DNA of 8,853 nt. It comes from Deltaproteobacteria bacterium (GTDB lineage Bacteria > SAR324 > NAC60-12). The stretch is taken from assembly GCA_002730365.1 (NCBI GenBank), contig PBZZ01000023.1, positions 1-8,853 of the forward strand. Direction: 5' to 3'. A program made the position numbers and the translations under genes. The notes beneath the pieces are model-generated. The model was given only the letters and a program-made list of their open reading frames with translations. It was not told the DNA's origin and did no database searches. This document shows, piece by piece, positions 1-5,959 of this stretch (within the stretch, counting starts at the first letter, position 1; each line of letters begins with the position of its first letter).

Positions 1-2174
1 CCGGAGTATTGGCTGTCATCACTGGGGAAGATCTCAAGCAGTACAACCTTCACTGGATGCCGACCCTAATGTCAGACACTCAGATGGTCCTACCCACTGA
101 TACAGTGATGTATCAGGCCCAGGAAGTTGCCGCTGTGATTGCTACAGACCGTTACATTGCCGCTGATGCGGTACAAGCCTTGGAAAATTCGATTGAGTAT
201 GAGTCGATGAAGCCGCTCATTGATCCACACAAGGCCTTGGATGCAGATGCTCCTTTGCTGCGACCAGACAAAGAAGGCAAAACAGACAACCATATCTGGC
301 ACTGGCAGACAGGCGACCAGGAAGCCACTGAACAAGCTTTTAATGAGGCAGATGTAGTAGTCAAGGAACAAGTTTACATCCCACGAATTCACGTGGCTTC
401 TATCGAAACTTGTGGATGTGTAGCTAGTTACGAAAAAGCCGAGGGCAAGCTGACAGTCTGGATGACAACACAAGCCCCTCACGCGATTCGCACCGTGATT
501 GCTCTAGTGGCAGGTCATGTTGGTCTCTCGGAAGAACGTGTTCGTGTGATCTCTCCTGATATTGGAGGTGGCTTTGGGGGCAAGGTGCCAGTCTATCCGG
601 GCTATGTCATCGCGATTGCGGCGAGCTTCCTGATTGGCAAGCCAGTCAAGTGGATTGAAGACCGCTCCGAAAACCTGCAGGCTGATTCCTTCGCCCGTGA
701 TTACCACATGACCGTTGAACTAGCCTCCACCAAGGAGGGCAAGATGACCGGTCTGCGAATCAAGACTTTGGCCGATCATGGTTACACGGATGCGGCAGCG
801 AATCCTTCCAAGTTTCCTTCAGGGCTCTTCTCGATTGTGACGGGTTCTTACGATATCCCGACGGCCTTCACCGAGATGGACGCGGTTTACACTAACAAGC
901 CACCAGGAGGAGTCGCTTATCGTTGTTCTTTCCGAGTGACGGAAGCCGTGCACGCAATTGAGCGAATTACGGATGTGCTTGCCCAGAAGTTGGGACGGGA
1001 TCCGGCAGATCTTCGATTCCAAAACTTCATTCAGAAAGATCAGTTTCCCTACCGCTCTGCATTGGGTTGGGAATATGACTCCGGTGACTATGCCCCAGCG
1101 TTGCGCAAGGCAATGGACATGGTGGGTTACGAGGAACTGCGCGAGGAACAGGCAGAGAAACGTGCCCGAGGTGAGTTAATGGGTATCGGCATCTCCAGCT
1201 TCACCGAAATTGTTGGGGCAGGCCCTTCCAAGGATTTTGATATCCTCGGCATCAAGATGTTTGACAGTGCTGAGGTCAGAATCCATCCAACAGGGAAGGC
1301 AATCGCTCGCTTCGGAACCAAGTCCCAAGGGCAGGGTCACGAAACAACTTATGCCCAGATCCTCGCGGAAGAGTTAGGCATCCCAGCGATGCACATTCAG
1401 ATTGAGGAAGGTGACACGGACACCGCTCCTTACGGTCTAGGAACCTATGCGTCACGTAGTACACCTACGGCTGGCGCTGCTGCTGCCAAGGCAGCCCACA
1501 AGATCCGTGACAAGGCTCGTAAAATTGCTGCGTACCTTCTGGAAGTCAGTGAAGAAGATCTGGAATGGGAACCGGGCAAGTTCTTTGTCAAGGGAGCCCC
1601 AGAGCGTTCCAAGACGATTCAGGACATTGCGTTTGCGGCTTATACCAACCATCCACAGGGAATGGAAGCTGGACTGGAAGCGACGCACTACTATGATCCC
1701 CCCAATCTGACCTTCCCATTTGGATCCTACATCTGTGTGATGGATATTGATCCAAAAACAGCGGAGATGAAGATCCGTCGTTTCGTGGCGATTGACGACT
1801 GCGGAAATATCATCAATCCAATGATTGTCACGGGTCAGGTACACGGTGGCTTGGCAATGGGCATTGCCCCTGCGATGTATGAGGAGTTGATCTATGATGA
1901 CGAAGGCAACATCCTCAACGGTACCTTCATGGATTACCTACTGCCAACGTCAGTAGAAACTCCGAATTGGGAAACCGGGCATACGATCACACCTTCCCCA
2001 CACCACCCACTGGGTGCCAAGGGAGTTGCAGAATCCCCAACCGTAGGAGCACCTCCTGCAGTGGCCAACGCGGTAGTGGATGCGCTCTCTCACTTAGGTG
2101 TGACTCATGTTGATATTCCTGTCACTCCCTTCAAGGTCTGGAAGATCCTGAAGGAAAAGGGTGTTATTTCCTAA
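1..2174 (+). CDS. coxL: Form I aerobic CO dehydrogenase large (catalytic) subunit CoxL, 5'-truncated
   Basis: This is the molybdenum-copper subunit of aerobic CO dehydrogenase, which oxidises CO with water to CO2 and passes electrons to the FeS (CoxS) and FAD (CoxM) subunits. The form I signature AYRCSFR lies at 915-935, and its Cys codon (924-926) is the copper ligand equivalent to Cys388 of Oligotropha (Afipia) carboxidovorans CoxL. Cofactor-binding stretches GGGFGGK (564-584) and QGQGHET (1326-1346) are present. The proposed catalytic Glu is in GVAES (Glu codon 2031-2033), where the family more often has GVGES. The reading frame is open through the window start (codons at 3-5 and 6-8 read Gly-Val), so the TTG at 9 is an internal Leu codon, not a start. 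About 722 residues are visible, and comparison with the ~809-residue family length suggests roughly 80 N-terminal residues are missing. It ends at TAA 2172-2174. coxM and coxS are not in the window and may lie upstream. Confidence 0.97.
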   Translation, partial: GVLAVITGEDLKQYNLHWMPTLMSDTQMVLPTDTVMYQAQEVAAVIATDRYIAADAVQALENSIEYESMKPLIDPHKALDADAPLLRPDKEGKTDNHIWHWQTGDQEATEQAFNEADVVVKEQVYIPRIHVASIETCGCVASYEKAEGKLTVWMTTQAPHAIRTVIALVAGHVGLSEERVRVISPDIGGGFGGKVPVYPGYVIAIAASFLIGKPVKWIEDRSENLQADSFARDYHMTVELASTKEGKMTGLRIKTLADHGYTDAAANPSKFPSGLFSIVTGSYDIPTAFTEMDAVYTNKPPGGVAYRCSFRVTEAVHAIERITDVLAQKLGRDPADLRFQNFIQKDQFPYRSALGWEYDSGDYAPALRKAMDMVGYEELREEQAEKRARGELMGIGISSFTEIVGAGPSKDFDILGIKMFDSAEVRIHPTGKAIARFGTKSQGQGHETTYAQILAEELGIPAMHIQIEEGDTDTAPYGLGTYASRSTPTAGAAAAKAAHKIRDKARKIAAYLLEVSEEDLEWEPGKFFVKGAPERSKTIQDIAFAAYTNHPQGMEAGLEATHYYDPPNLTFPFGSYICVMDIDPKTAEMKIRRFVAIDDCGNIINPMIVTGQVHGGLAMGIAPAMYEELIYDDEGNILNGTFMDYLLPTSVETPNWETGHTITPSPHHPLGAKGVAESPTVGAPPAVANAVVDALSHLGVTHVDIPVTPFKVWKILKEKGVIS

Positions 2175-2184
2175 TTGGCCGACT

Positions 2185-2209
2185 TGAGGAGCCGAGGATG
2201 GGTTCCTCA
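2185..2209 (+). promoter_or_regulatory. Stem-loop in the coxL-coxD spacer
   Basis: TGAGGAGCC (2185-2193) can pair with GGTTCCTCA (2201-2209), giving nine base pairs with one G-U and a 7-nt loop, starting 11 nt after the coxL stop. It is followed by a C/T-rich stretch rather than a run of T, so it does not look like a classical intrinsic terminator. A 3'-end stabiliser or processing point that sets subunit versus accessory expression is a reasonable inference. Its position also favours the downstream ATG as the start of the next gene. Confidence 0.45.
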
Positions 2210-2240
2210 CTCTCCCTTCTCTCCTAATCCAATTCTTCTC

Positions 2241-3140
2241 ATGACTAATTTGCCTCTGCCTGCTGATCCTCAGGCAGTGGTCGCAGAACTCCAGGCTACT
2301 GGATACGTAGCCGACGAAGCGCTGGCGACCTCAGCTTTTCTGCTTTTACATCTGGGTCGACCCTTGCTGTTGGAAGGCCCCTCTGGAGTTGGTAAGACGG
2401 AACTGGCCCAGGCACTAGCCACATTGTGCCAGACGGAATTGATCCGTTTGCAGTGCTATGAAGGACTTGACGTACACAGCGCTGTTTACGAGTGGAATTA
2501 CCAGAAGCAGCTCTTGGCTATACGACTGGAAGAAGCTAGTGGTGCCAATCGTTTGGATAGCAAACAATCACAAATTTTTAGTGAAGAATTCCTGTTGGAG
2601 CGACCGCTGTTGTTAGCCTTGCGCCACTCAGCGAAGTCTCCCGTGTTGCTGATCGATGAGGTAGACCGGGCCGATGAGGAGTTTGAGGCTTTCCTGCTAG
2701 AGTTGCTCTCTGTCTTCCAAATCACGATTCCAGAGTTGGGAACTGTGCAGGCGACTCACCGTCCTCATGTGGTGCTGACTTCGAATAGGACGCGTGAGTT
2801 GAGTGATGCACTTAAACGACGCTGTCTGTATCACTGGATTGGTTATCCGGATGCAGAGCAGGAGCAGGAGATTGTGCGTCAGCGATTACCTCAGGTAGAA
2901 GCCGATTTGGCACGTCAAACAGTGCAATGTATTCAGTCCCTGCGTGAACTTCCTCTAAGTAAATCACCAGGCGTTGCTGAGACCCTGGATTGGGTTCAGG
3001 CACTCTTGCTGCTCAATCGCCCACATCTGGATGAACTGACTTTTGAACGCACCATGGGATGTGTACTGAAGTCGACAGAAGACCAGGAACTGGTACGAAA
3101 GGGAGGTCTGGATAATCTTTTGACCACAGCCGTGGGATGA
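2241..3140 (+). CDS. coxD: MoxR-family AAA+ ATPase, CoxD (first copy)
   Basis: This is a 299-residue MoxR-type AAA+ ATPase. In O. carboxidovorans CoxD is needed to mature the CO dehydrogenase active site (sulfur and copper insertion). Numbering from the ATG at 2241, the sequence shows Walker A GPSGVGKT (46-53), the family stretch LIRLQCYEGLD (67-77), Walker B VLLIDE (135-140), a sensor 1 Asn in LTSN (182) and an Arg-finger-like LKRRC (191-195). The frame is open back to a TTG at 2175, but the added 22 residues (many Pro/Ser) do not resemble the family and would be encoded across the stem-loop. The ATG gives the usual CoxD length, although no clear Shine-Dalgarno precedes it. The stop overlaps the coxE start (ATGA), the usual MoxR-VWA chaperone pairing. 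A paralogue begins at 8452. Confidence 0.92.
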   Translation: MTNLPLPADPQAVVAELQATGYVADEALATSAFLLLHLGRPLLLEGPSGVGKTELAQALATLCQTELIRLQCYEGLDVHSAVYEWNYQKQLLAIRLEEASGANRLDSKQSQIFSEEFLLERPLLLALRHSAKSPVLLIDEVDRADEEFEAFLLELLSVFQITIPELGTVQATHRPHVVLTSNRTRELSDALKRRCLYHWIGYPDAEQEQEIVRQRLPQVEADLARQTVQCIQSLRELPLSKSPGVAETLDWVQALLLLNRPHLDELTFERTMGCVLKSTEDQELVRKGGLDNLLTTAVG

Positions 3141-4300
3141 AGTCGACGAACGTGTTCGTCATGGAACACATGAATGCCCATACAAATCTGACCGCAGCTG
3201 TCATTGGGTTCTGTCGTTTCCTGCGGCGTCAAAGTTTTCTGGTCGGTGTAGCAGAAACCTTGGCAGCCTTGGAAGCTTGTCGAGTTGGCCCTTTGGATCA
3301 GCGCTCCTATCTCCGTGCCGCACTGCGTGCGCTCCTGTGTTCTTCGAGGCAGGAGAATGAACAATTCGATTCCTTTTTCGATCAATACTGGCATCCGGGA
3401 CCACCACCACCCCGGAAAGCTGCCAATGACCGACCACCTGTCAACCCGCTGGGTGTTGTTACGCGTCAAAAGCGATCACTGCTGACTTTTGCCAGCTCAG
3501 CACAAGAAGCTAGTGGTCAAACCCGTGAAGACGAAGAAGTGGCCGGTGCCAGTCTGCAGGAAACATTGAGGCGTACTGACTTCTCTACGATTCCAATGTC
3601 TCAGCTTGAAGAGCTAGAACAGCTGACGCGAAGGCTGGCTGAGCAACTCAGTGCACGACTTTCTCGTCGACAGCGTCCTTCTCCGCATTCTGGTCGCATC
3701 AGTCTTCGAGGAACGATTCGACGCAATCTACAGCATGGTGGAGAGCCACTTCATCTCTGTTTTCGTCAACGACGTGAGCGCAAACCAGGATTGGTCGCCT
3801 TTCTAGATATCAGTGGTTCCATGGATCAATACAGCCTGTTTTTCCTGCGTTTTCTACATGCACTACAGCAACATTTTCGCAGGATGGATGGCTTCCTTTT
3901 CAGCACACGATTGACGCCAATTTCTGAAAAGCTGAAGACACGTGCTTTTCCAGATTCACTACGACGACTGGCTGAAAGGGAGGAAGCCTGGTCGAGTGGA
4001 ACAAGAATTGGCAGTTGCCTGAAAGATTTTCACACGGAGTATTCCCGCTCATTGCTCTCAAGAAATACCATCGTACTGATCCTCAGCGATGGTTATGAAA
4101 CTGGTGCCCCGGATTTGTTAGCGCGACAGCTCCAACGCTTTCGAGGCAAGGTGCGCAAGGTGATCTGGCTCAACCCACTACTTGGAACGCAGGGCTATGA
4201 GCCTGCAACAGCTGGCATGCAGGCTGCGCTACCTTGGGTAGATGCTTTCCTGGCAGCACATAATCTGCAAAATTTACTGGATCTTGAATCTCATTTCTAG
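3137..4300 (+). CDS. coxE: VWA-domain protein CoxE
   Basis: This 387-residue CoxE-family protein has a C-terminal von Willebrand factor A domain. The metal-binding MIDAS motif is visible as DISGSM (Asp224, Ser226, Ser228), a Thr in FST (Thr257) and an Asp in LSDG (Asp318). The N-terminal ~200 residues are helical-looking and Arg/Gln-rich, with no signal peptide or membrane segment. CoxE acts in the cytoplasm with CoxD; in O. carboxidovorans it has been linked to supplying copper to the cofactor. The start ATG at 3137 overlaps the coxD stop, implying translational coupling, and has only a weak GTGGG upstream. ATGs at 3161 and 3170 are alternatives that would drop 8 or 11 residues. An inverted repeat spans 3145-3160 between the candidate starts. 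In O. carboxidovorans coxF follows coxE; here coxG follows after a 218-nt gap. Confidence 0.92.
   Translation: MKSTNVFVMEHMNAHTNLTAAVIGFCRFLRRQSFLVGVAETLAALEACRVGPLDQRSYLRAALRALLCSSRQENEQFDSFFDQYWHPGPPPPRKAANDRPPVNPLGVVTRQKRSLLTFASSAQEASGQTREDEEVAGASLQETLRRTDFSTIPMSQLEELEQLTRRLAEQLSARLSRRQRPSPHSGRISLRGTIRRNLQHGGEPLHLCFRQRRERKPGLVAFLDISGSMDQYSLFFLRFLHALQQHFRRMDGFLFSTRLTPISEKLKTRAFPDSLRRLAEREEAWSSGTRIGSCLKDFHTEYSRSLLSRNTIVLILSDGYETGAPDLLARQLQRFRGKVRKVIWLNPLLGTQGYEPATAGMQAALPWVDAFLAAHNLQNLLDLESHF
3145..3160. repeat. Perfect 7-bp inverted repeat at the coxE start
   Basis: GACGAAC (3145-3151) and GTTCGTC (3154-3160) are exact reverse complements separated by GT. In RNA it could form a 6-bp stem with a CGUG loop, lying 6 nt after the ATG at 3137 and directly before the alternative ATG at 3161. 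It may tune coxE translation or be chance within coding sequence. The spacer is too short for the LexA box it superficially resembles. Confidence 0.35.
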
Positions 4301-4390
4301 GCCACGGACTTTATCGTTTTAAGTGTCACTACAATGGGAAGATTAATTTTTTAAAAAACTCAAAGGAATCTGTAAATTTTTTATGTTATT

Positions 4391-4419
4391 TTGATTCGTT
4401 TATCTAACCAAACTACATT
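4391..4419 (+). promoter_or_regulatory. Candidate sigma-70 promoter upstream of coxG
   Basis: TTGATT (4391-4396) and TACATT (4414-4419) match the -35 and -10 consensus at four of six positions each, with an ideal 17-bp spacer and AT-rich DNA just upstream. Transcription would start near 4426, inside the small inverted repeat at 4421-4433, and upstream of the FNR-type box, which would then sit downstream of the start. It competes with, or adds to, the FNR-dependent arrangement. In AT-rich DNA such matches arise often by chance. Confidence 0.35.
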
Positions 4420-4442
4420 CAGACGCTCCGTCTCTCGTTAAT

Positions 4443-4456
4443 TTGATCCAAATCAA
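4443..4456. promoter_or_regulatory. FNR/ANR-type operator, perfect TTGAT-N4-ATCAA
   Basis: The sequence TTGATCCAAATCAA is an exact match to the consensus box for FNR-type regulators of the CRP/FNR superfamily (FNR, ANR, DNR). Its centre at 4449.5 is 69-70 nt before the coxG ATG. It lies 23 nt upstream of an ATTAAT hexamer, so a start near 4491-4492 would place the box close to -41.5, the standard class II activation position. Which family member binds is not shown by the sequence. Confidence 0.7.
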
Positions 4457-4479
4457 TGATGAAAGGAAACGATTCGGAG

Positions 4480-4485
4480 ATTAAT
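4480..4485 (+). promoter_or_regulatory. Candidate -10 element of an FNR-type class II promoter
   Basis: ATTAAT matches the TATAAT consensus at four of six positions and begins 23 nt after the end of the FNR-type box, about the spacing of class II FNR promoters. Transcription would begin near 4491-4492, leaving a 5' leader of about 27 nt that contains the coxG Shine-Dalgarno. Confidence 0.45.
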
Positions 4486-4507
4486 TAGAAACGCCATTTA
4501 TTCTGAG

Positions 4508-4512
4508 AGGAG
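4508..4512 (+). promoter_or_regulatory. Strong ribosome binding site of coxG
   Basis: AGGAG sits 6 nt before the coxG ATG within the purine-rich run GAGAGGAGAG. It is the strongest Shine-Dalgarno in the window, fixes the coxG start, and fits a first gene of a new transcript. Confidence 0.8.
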
Positions 4513-4518
4513 AGACAA

Positions 4519-5250
4519 ATGGAAGTCACGGCAGATAAAAATTTTACAGTCAACGCGCCGGTCGACAAAGTATGGGAATTACTGAGTGATCCCAGCCGTG
4601 TAGTGGTTTGCGTGCAAGGGGCACAGTTAACGGAAATGGTTGATGATAAAAACTTCAAGGGGAAGATCAGCGTCAAGATTGGACCTGTCACCAGTAAGTT
4701 CAATGGGGAGGGACGGTTTGAAAAGCTAGATGCTCAGAACAAGGAAATGGTGCTCCAAGGCGCTGGTAAGGACACAGGTGGTAAAGGTAGCGCCTCTATG
4801 ACCATGACTGTCAATCTCAAGGAAGTAGACAGCGCAACCGAAGTGACCAGCAGTATCAAACTGTCGATTACAGGAAAGTTGGCTCAGTTTGGTTCCCGAA
4901 TGATTGTAGCGGTCAATGATAAGCTGATTGAACAGTTTGTCGCGAAATTCCGGGAAGTTGCGGAAGGCGAAGGCGAAACTGCAGCAGCCTCGGCAACTAC
5001 TGCACCGGTTACAGCAGCACCAGTAGTGACGCCTGTAGCAACCAGTCAACCAGCAGCAGACACGGCAGTCCCTCCAAGCTCTGCTGATCCTGCTTTGGAA
5101 GGTAGGGTTGCTGAACTGGAAGCCACCGTGAAACGACTGGAAACCCAGATTAGAGTCATGCAGACCCAGCTGAATGCAGAAGAACCAGAACCAGTCAACG
5201 GACTACAATTGGTTGGTTCTGCTCTCAAGGGTATGATCGGAAAGAAATAA
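4519..5250 (+). CDS. coxG: CoxG, SRPBCC-fold membrane-recruitment protein
   Basis: This 243-residue CoxG-family protein has an N-terminal SRPBCC (START-like) domain over about residues 1-150, beginning with the typical pattern NAPVDKVWELLSDP. An Ala/Thr/Pro/Val-rich linker (about 155-190) follows. Residues 193-222 form a clear coiled-coil candidate with hydrophobic residues at 193, 197, 200, 204, 207, 211, 214 and 218, an unbroken 4-3 heptad spacing. The last ~15 residues (LQLVGSALKGMIGKK) look like a short amphipathic, Lys-tailed membrane-binding segment. CoxG is known to recruit CO dehydrogenase to the inner face of the cytoplasmic membrane, and it has been tied to passing its electrons to quinone. 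There is no signal peptide. It follows the FNR-type box and is probably the first gene of the second transcript. The next gene starts 3 nt after its stop. Confidence 0.93.
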   Translation: MEVTADKNFTVNAPVDKVWELLSDPSRVVVCVQGAQLTEMVDDKNFKGKISVKIGPVTSKFNGEGRFEKLDAQNKEMVLQGAGKDTGGKGSASMTMTVNLKEVDSATEVTSSIKLSITGKLAQFGSRMIVAVNDKLIEQFVAKFREVAEGEGETAAASATTAPVTAAPVVTPVATSQPAADTAVPPSSADPALEGRVAELEATVKRLETQIRVMQTQLNAEEPEPVNGLQLVGSALKGMIGKK

Positions 5251-5253
5251 CCT

Positions 5254-5859
5254 ATGCTCAGCGTAATTTTGCTGGCGGCTGGAGAATCCCGGCGGATGGG
5301 GGAGCGCAACAAACTGCTGCTACCTTTTCGCGAGTCTTGCTTCTTGGCCCACATTGCTGATCAAATTCTTGCAGCGAAACCTGATGAATTACTGGTTGTT
5401 GTGGGACACGAACAGGAACGCACTCGACAAGCCCTAGCTAACCGTCCGATTCAATTTGTGGAGAATCCGAAATATGCCGAAGGCATGACGACTTCGATTC
5501 GGGCAGGGATTCAAACTGCCTCATCTGAGGCTCTTGGCTTCATGATCTGTCTCTCGGACTTGCCATTCATTGAGACAGCTGAGTATCAGGAATTGATGGG
5601 CCAGTTCAAGCTGCTGCTTGCTGAAAATCCTCAACTTATTCTCCGTCCAGTCGTTGGGGATCAACCGGGTAATCCAGTCCTTTTTTCGGCCTCTTATCGC
5701 GAAGAGTTGTTGAGTCATGCCAAGATGGAAGGGTGTCGGGGATTGATTCGTCAACATAAGGAGCGTGTCCATCGGCACCCAATGAGTACAGATCACGTCT
5801 TGCGGGATATTGATACACCAGAGGAATATGAGTGCTACTTTGTCGACCAACCAGCTTGA
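5254..5859 (+). CDS. mocA: MocA/MobA-like molybdopterin nucleotidyltransferase
   Basis: This 201-residue protein of the NTP-transferase-3 family probably joins CTP to Mo-molybdopterin to make molybdopterin cytosine dinucleotide, the cofactor form used by CO dehydrogenase. It shows the nucleotide-binding motif LAAGESRRMG (7-16) followed by Lys20, a metal-binding-type Asp in CLSDLPF (Asp102), GNPVLF (139-144), and a C-terminal DIDTPEEY box as in E. coli MocA. The E. coli protein has GHP where this has GNP. Length (family about 190-200) and lack of membrane segments fit a cytosolic enzyme. It starts 3 nt after coxG, with GGAAAG in the end of coxG as the likely ribosome binding site. CTP rather than GTP specificity is inferred from context; the symbol is given on family resemblance. 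Confidence 0.82.
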   Translation: MLSVILLAAGESRRMGERNKLLLPFRESCFLAHIADQILAAKPDELLVVVGHEQERTRQALANRPIQFVENPKYAEGMTTSIRAGIQTASSEALGFMICLSDLPFIETAEYQELMGQFKLLLAENPQLILRPVVGDQPGNPVLFSASYREELLSHAKMEGCRGLIRQHKERVHRHPMSTDHVLRDIDTPEEYECYFVDQPA

Positions 5860-5888
5860 AACTACATCTTCAAAAAAAGGCCACTGTC

Positions 5889-5903
5889 CTGGAAAACTTC
5901 CGG
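5889..5903 (+). other. Weak stem-loop in the mocA-xdhC spacer
   Basis: CTGGAA (5889-5894) can pair with TTCCGG (5898-5903) with one G-U and a 3-nt loop. It lies in the 100-nt stretch between the mocA stop and the preferred start of the next gene. No T-run follows, so termination is unlikely; this may be chance. Confidence 0.2.
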
Positions 5904-5951
5904 CGACTGGTGTGCCCAGCCTGTTTGGCAACCTGTCTTCCGTTTCCAACC

Positions 5952-5956
5952 GAGGA
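5952..5956 (+). promoter_or_regulatory. Ribosome binding site supporting the ATG at 5960
   Basis: GAGGA lies 3 nt before the ATG at 5960, slightly close but usable. Family homology begins right after this ATG, so the site helps choose it over the in-frame ATG at 5828 (preceded by GAGGAAT) and the TTG at 5810. Confidence 0.55.
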
Positions 5957-5959
5957 ACT

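Larger units (their letters stand above)
4301..4518. other. AT-rich intergenic region between coxE and coxG
   Basis: This is the only sizeable non-coding gap, 218 nt. The first part is strongly AT-rich with several A- and T-tracts, including a 12-bp palindrome of six T and six A at 4347-4358, which may bend DNA or help RNA polymerase bind. The second part holds an FNR-type box, a -10 candidate and a strong Shine-Dalgarno. A small inverted repeat, AGACG-CTC-CGTCT, is at 4421-4433. I see no GC-rich hairpin followed by a T-run that would end the coxE transcript, and no convincing small ORF. Confidence 0.75.

Noticed and set aside
90..482. Long minus-strand open frame of 130 codons inside coxL
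   Set aside because: It is antisense to a well-conserved part of CoxL, has no family resemblance or ribosome binding site, and is explained as a shadow of the coding frame. The same holds for 1452-1844.
2175..2240. TTG start for the first CoxD right after the coxL stop
   Set aside because: The extra 22 residues do not fit the family, and the stretch contains the stem-loop. The ATG at 2241 gives the normal CoxD length.
3148..3158. LexA/SOS-box resemblance (CGAAC...GTTCG)
   Set aside because: The half-sites are only 2 nt apart, whereas the Gram-positive LexA box needs 4 nt, and the site is inside coding sequence.
4347..4358. Six-T six-A palindrome as a terminator of coxE
   Set aside because: The stem would be only A-T pairs with no loop space and no proper T-run placement. 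It reads better as AT-rich DNA upstream of a promoter.
4421..4433. AGACG-CTC-CGTCT hairpin as a terminator
   Set aside because: It is a 5-bp stem followed by CTCGTTAATTT rather than a T-run, which is too weak to call.
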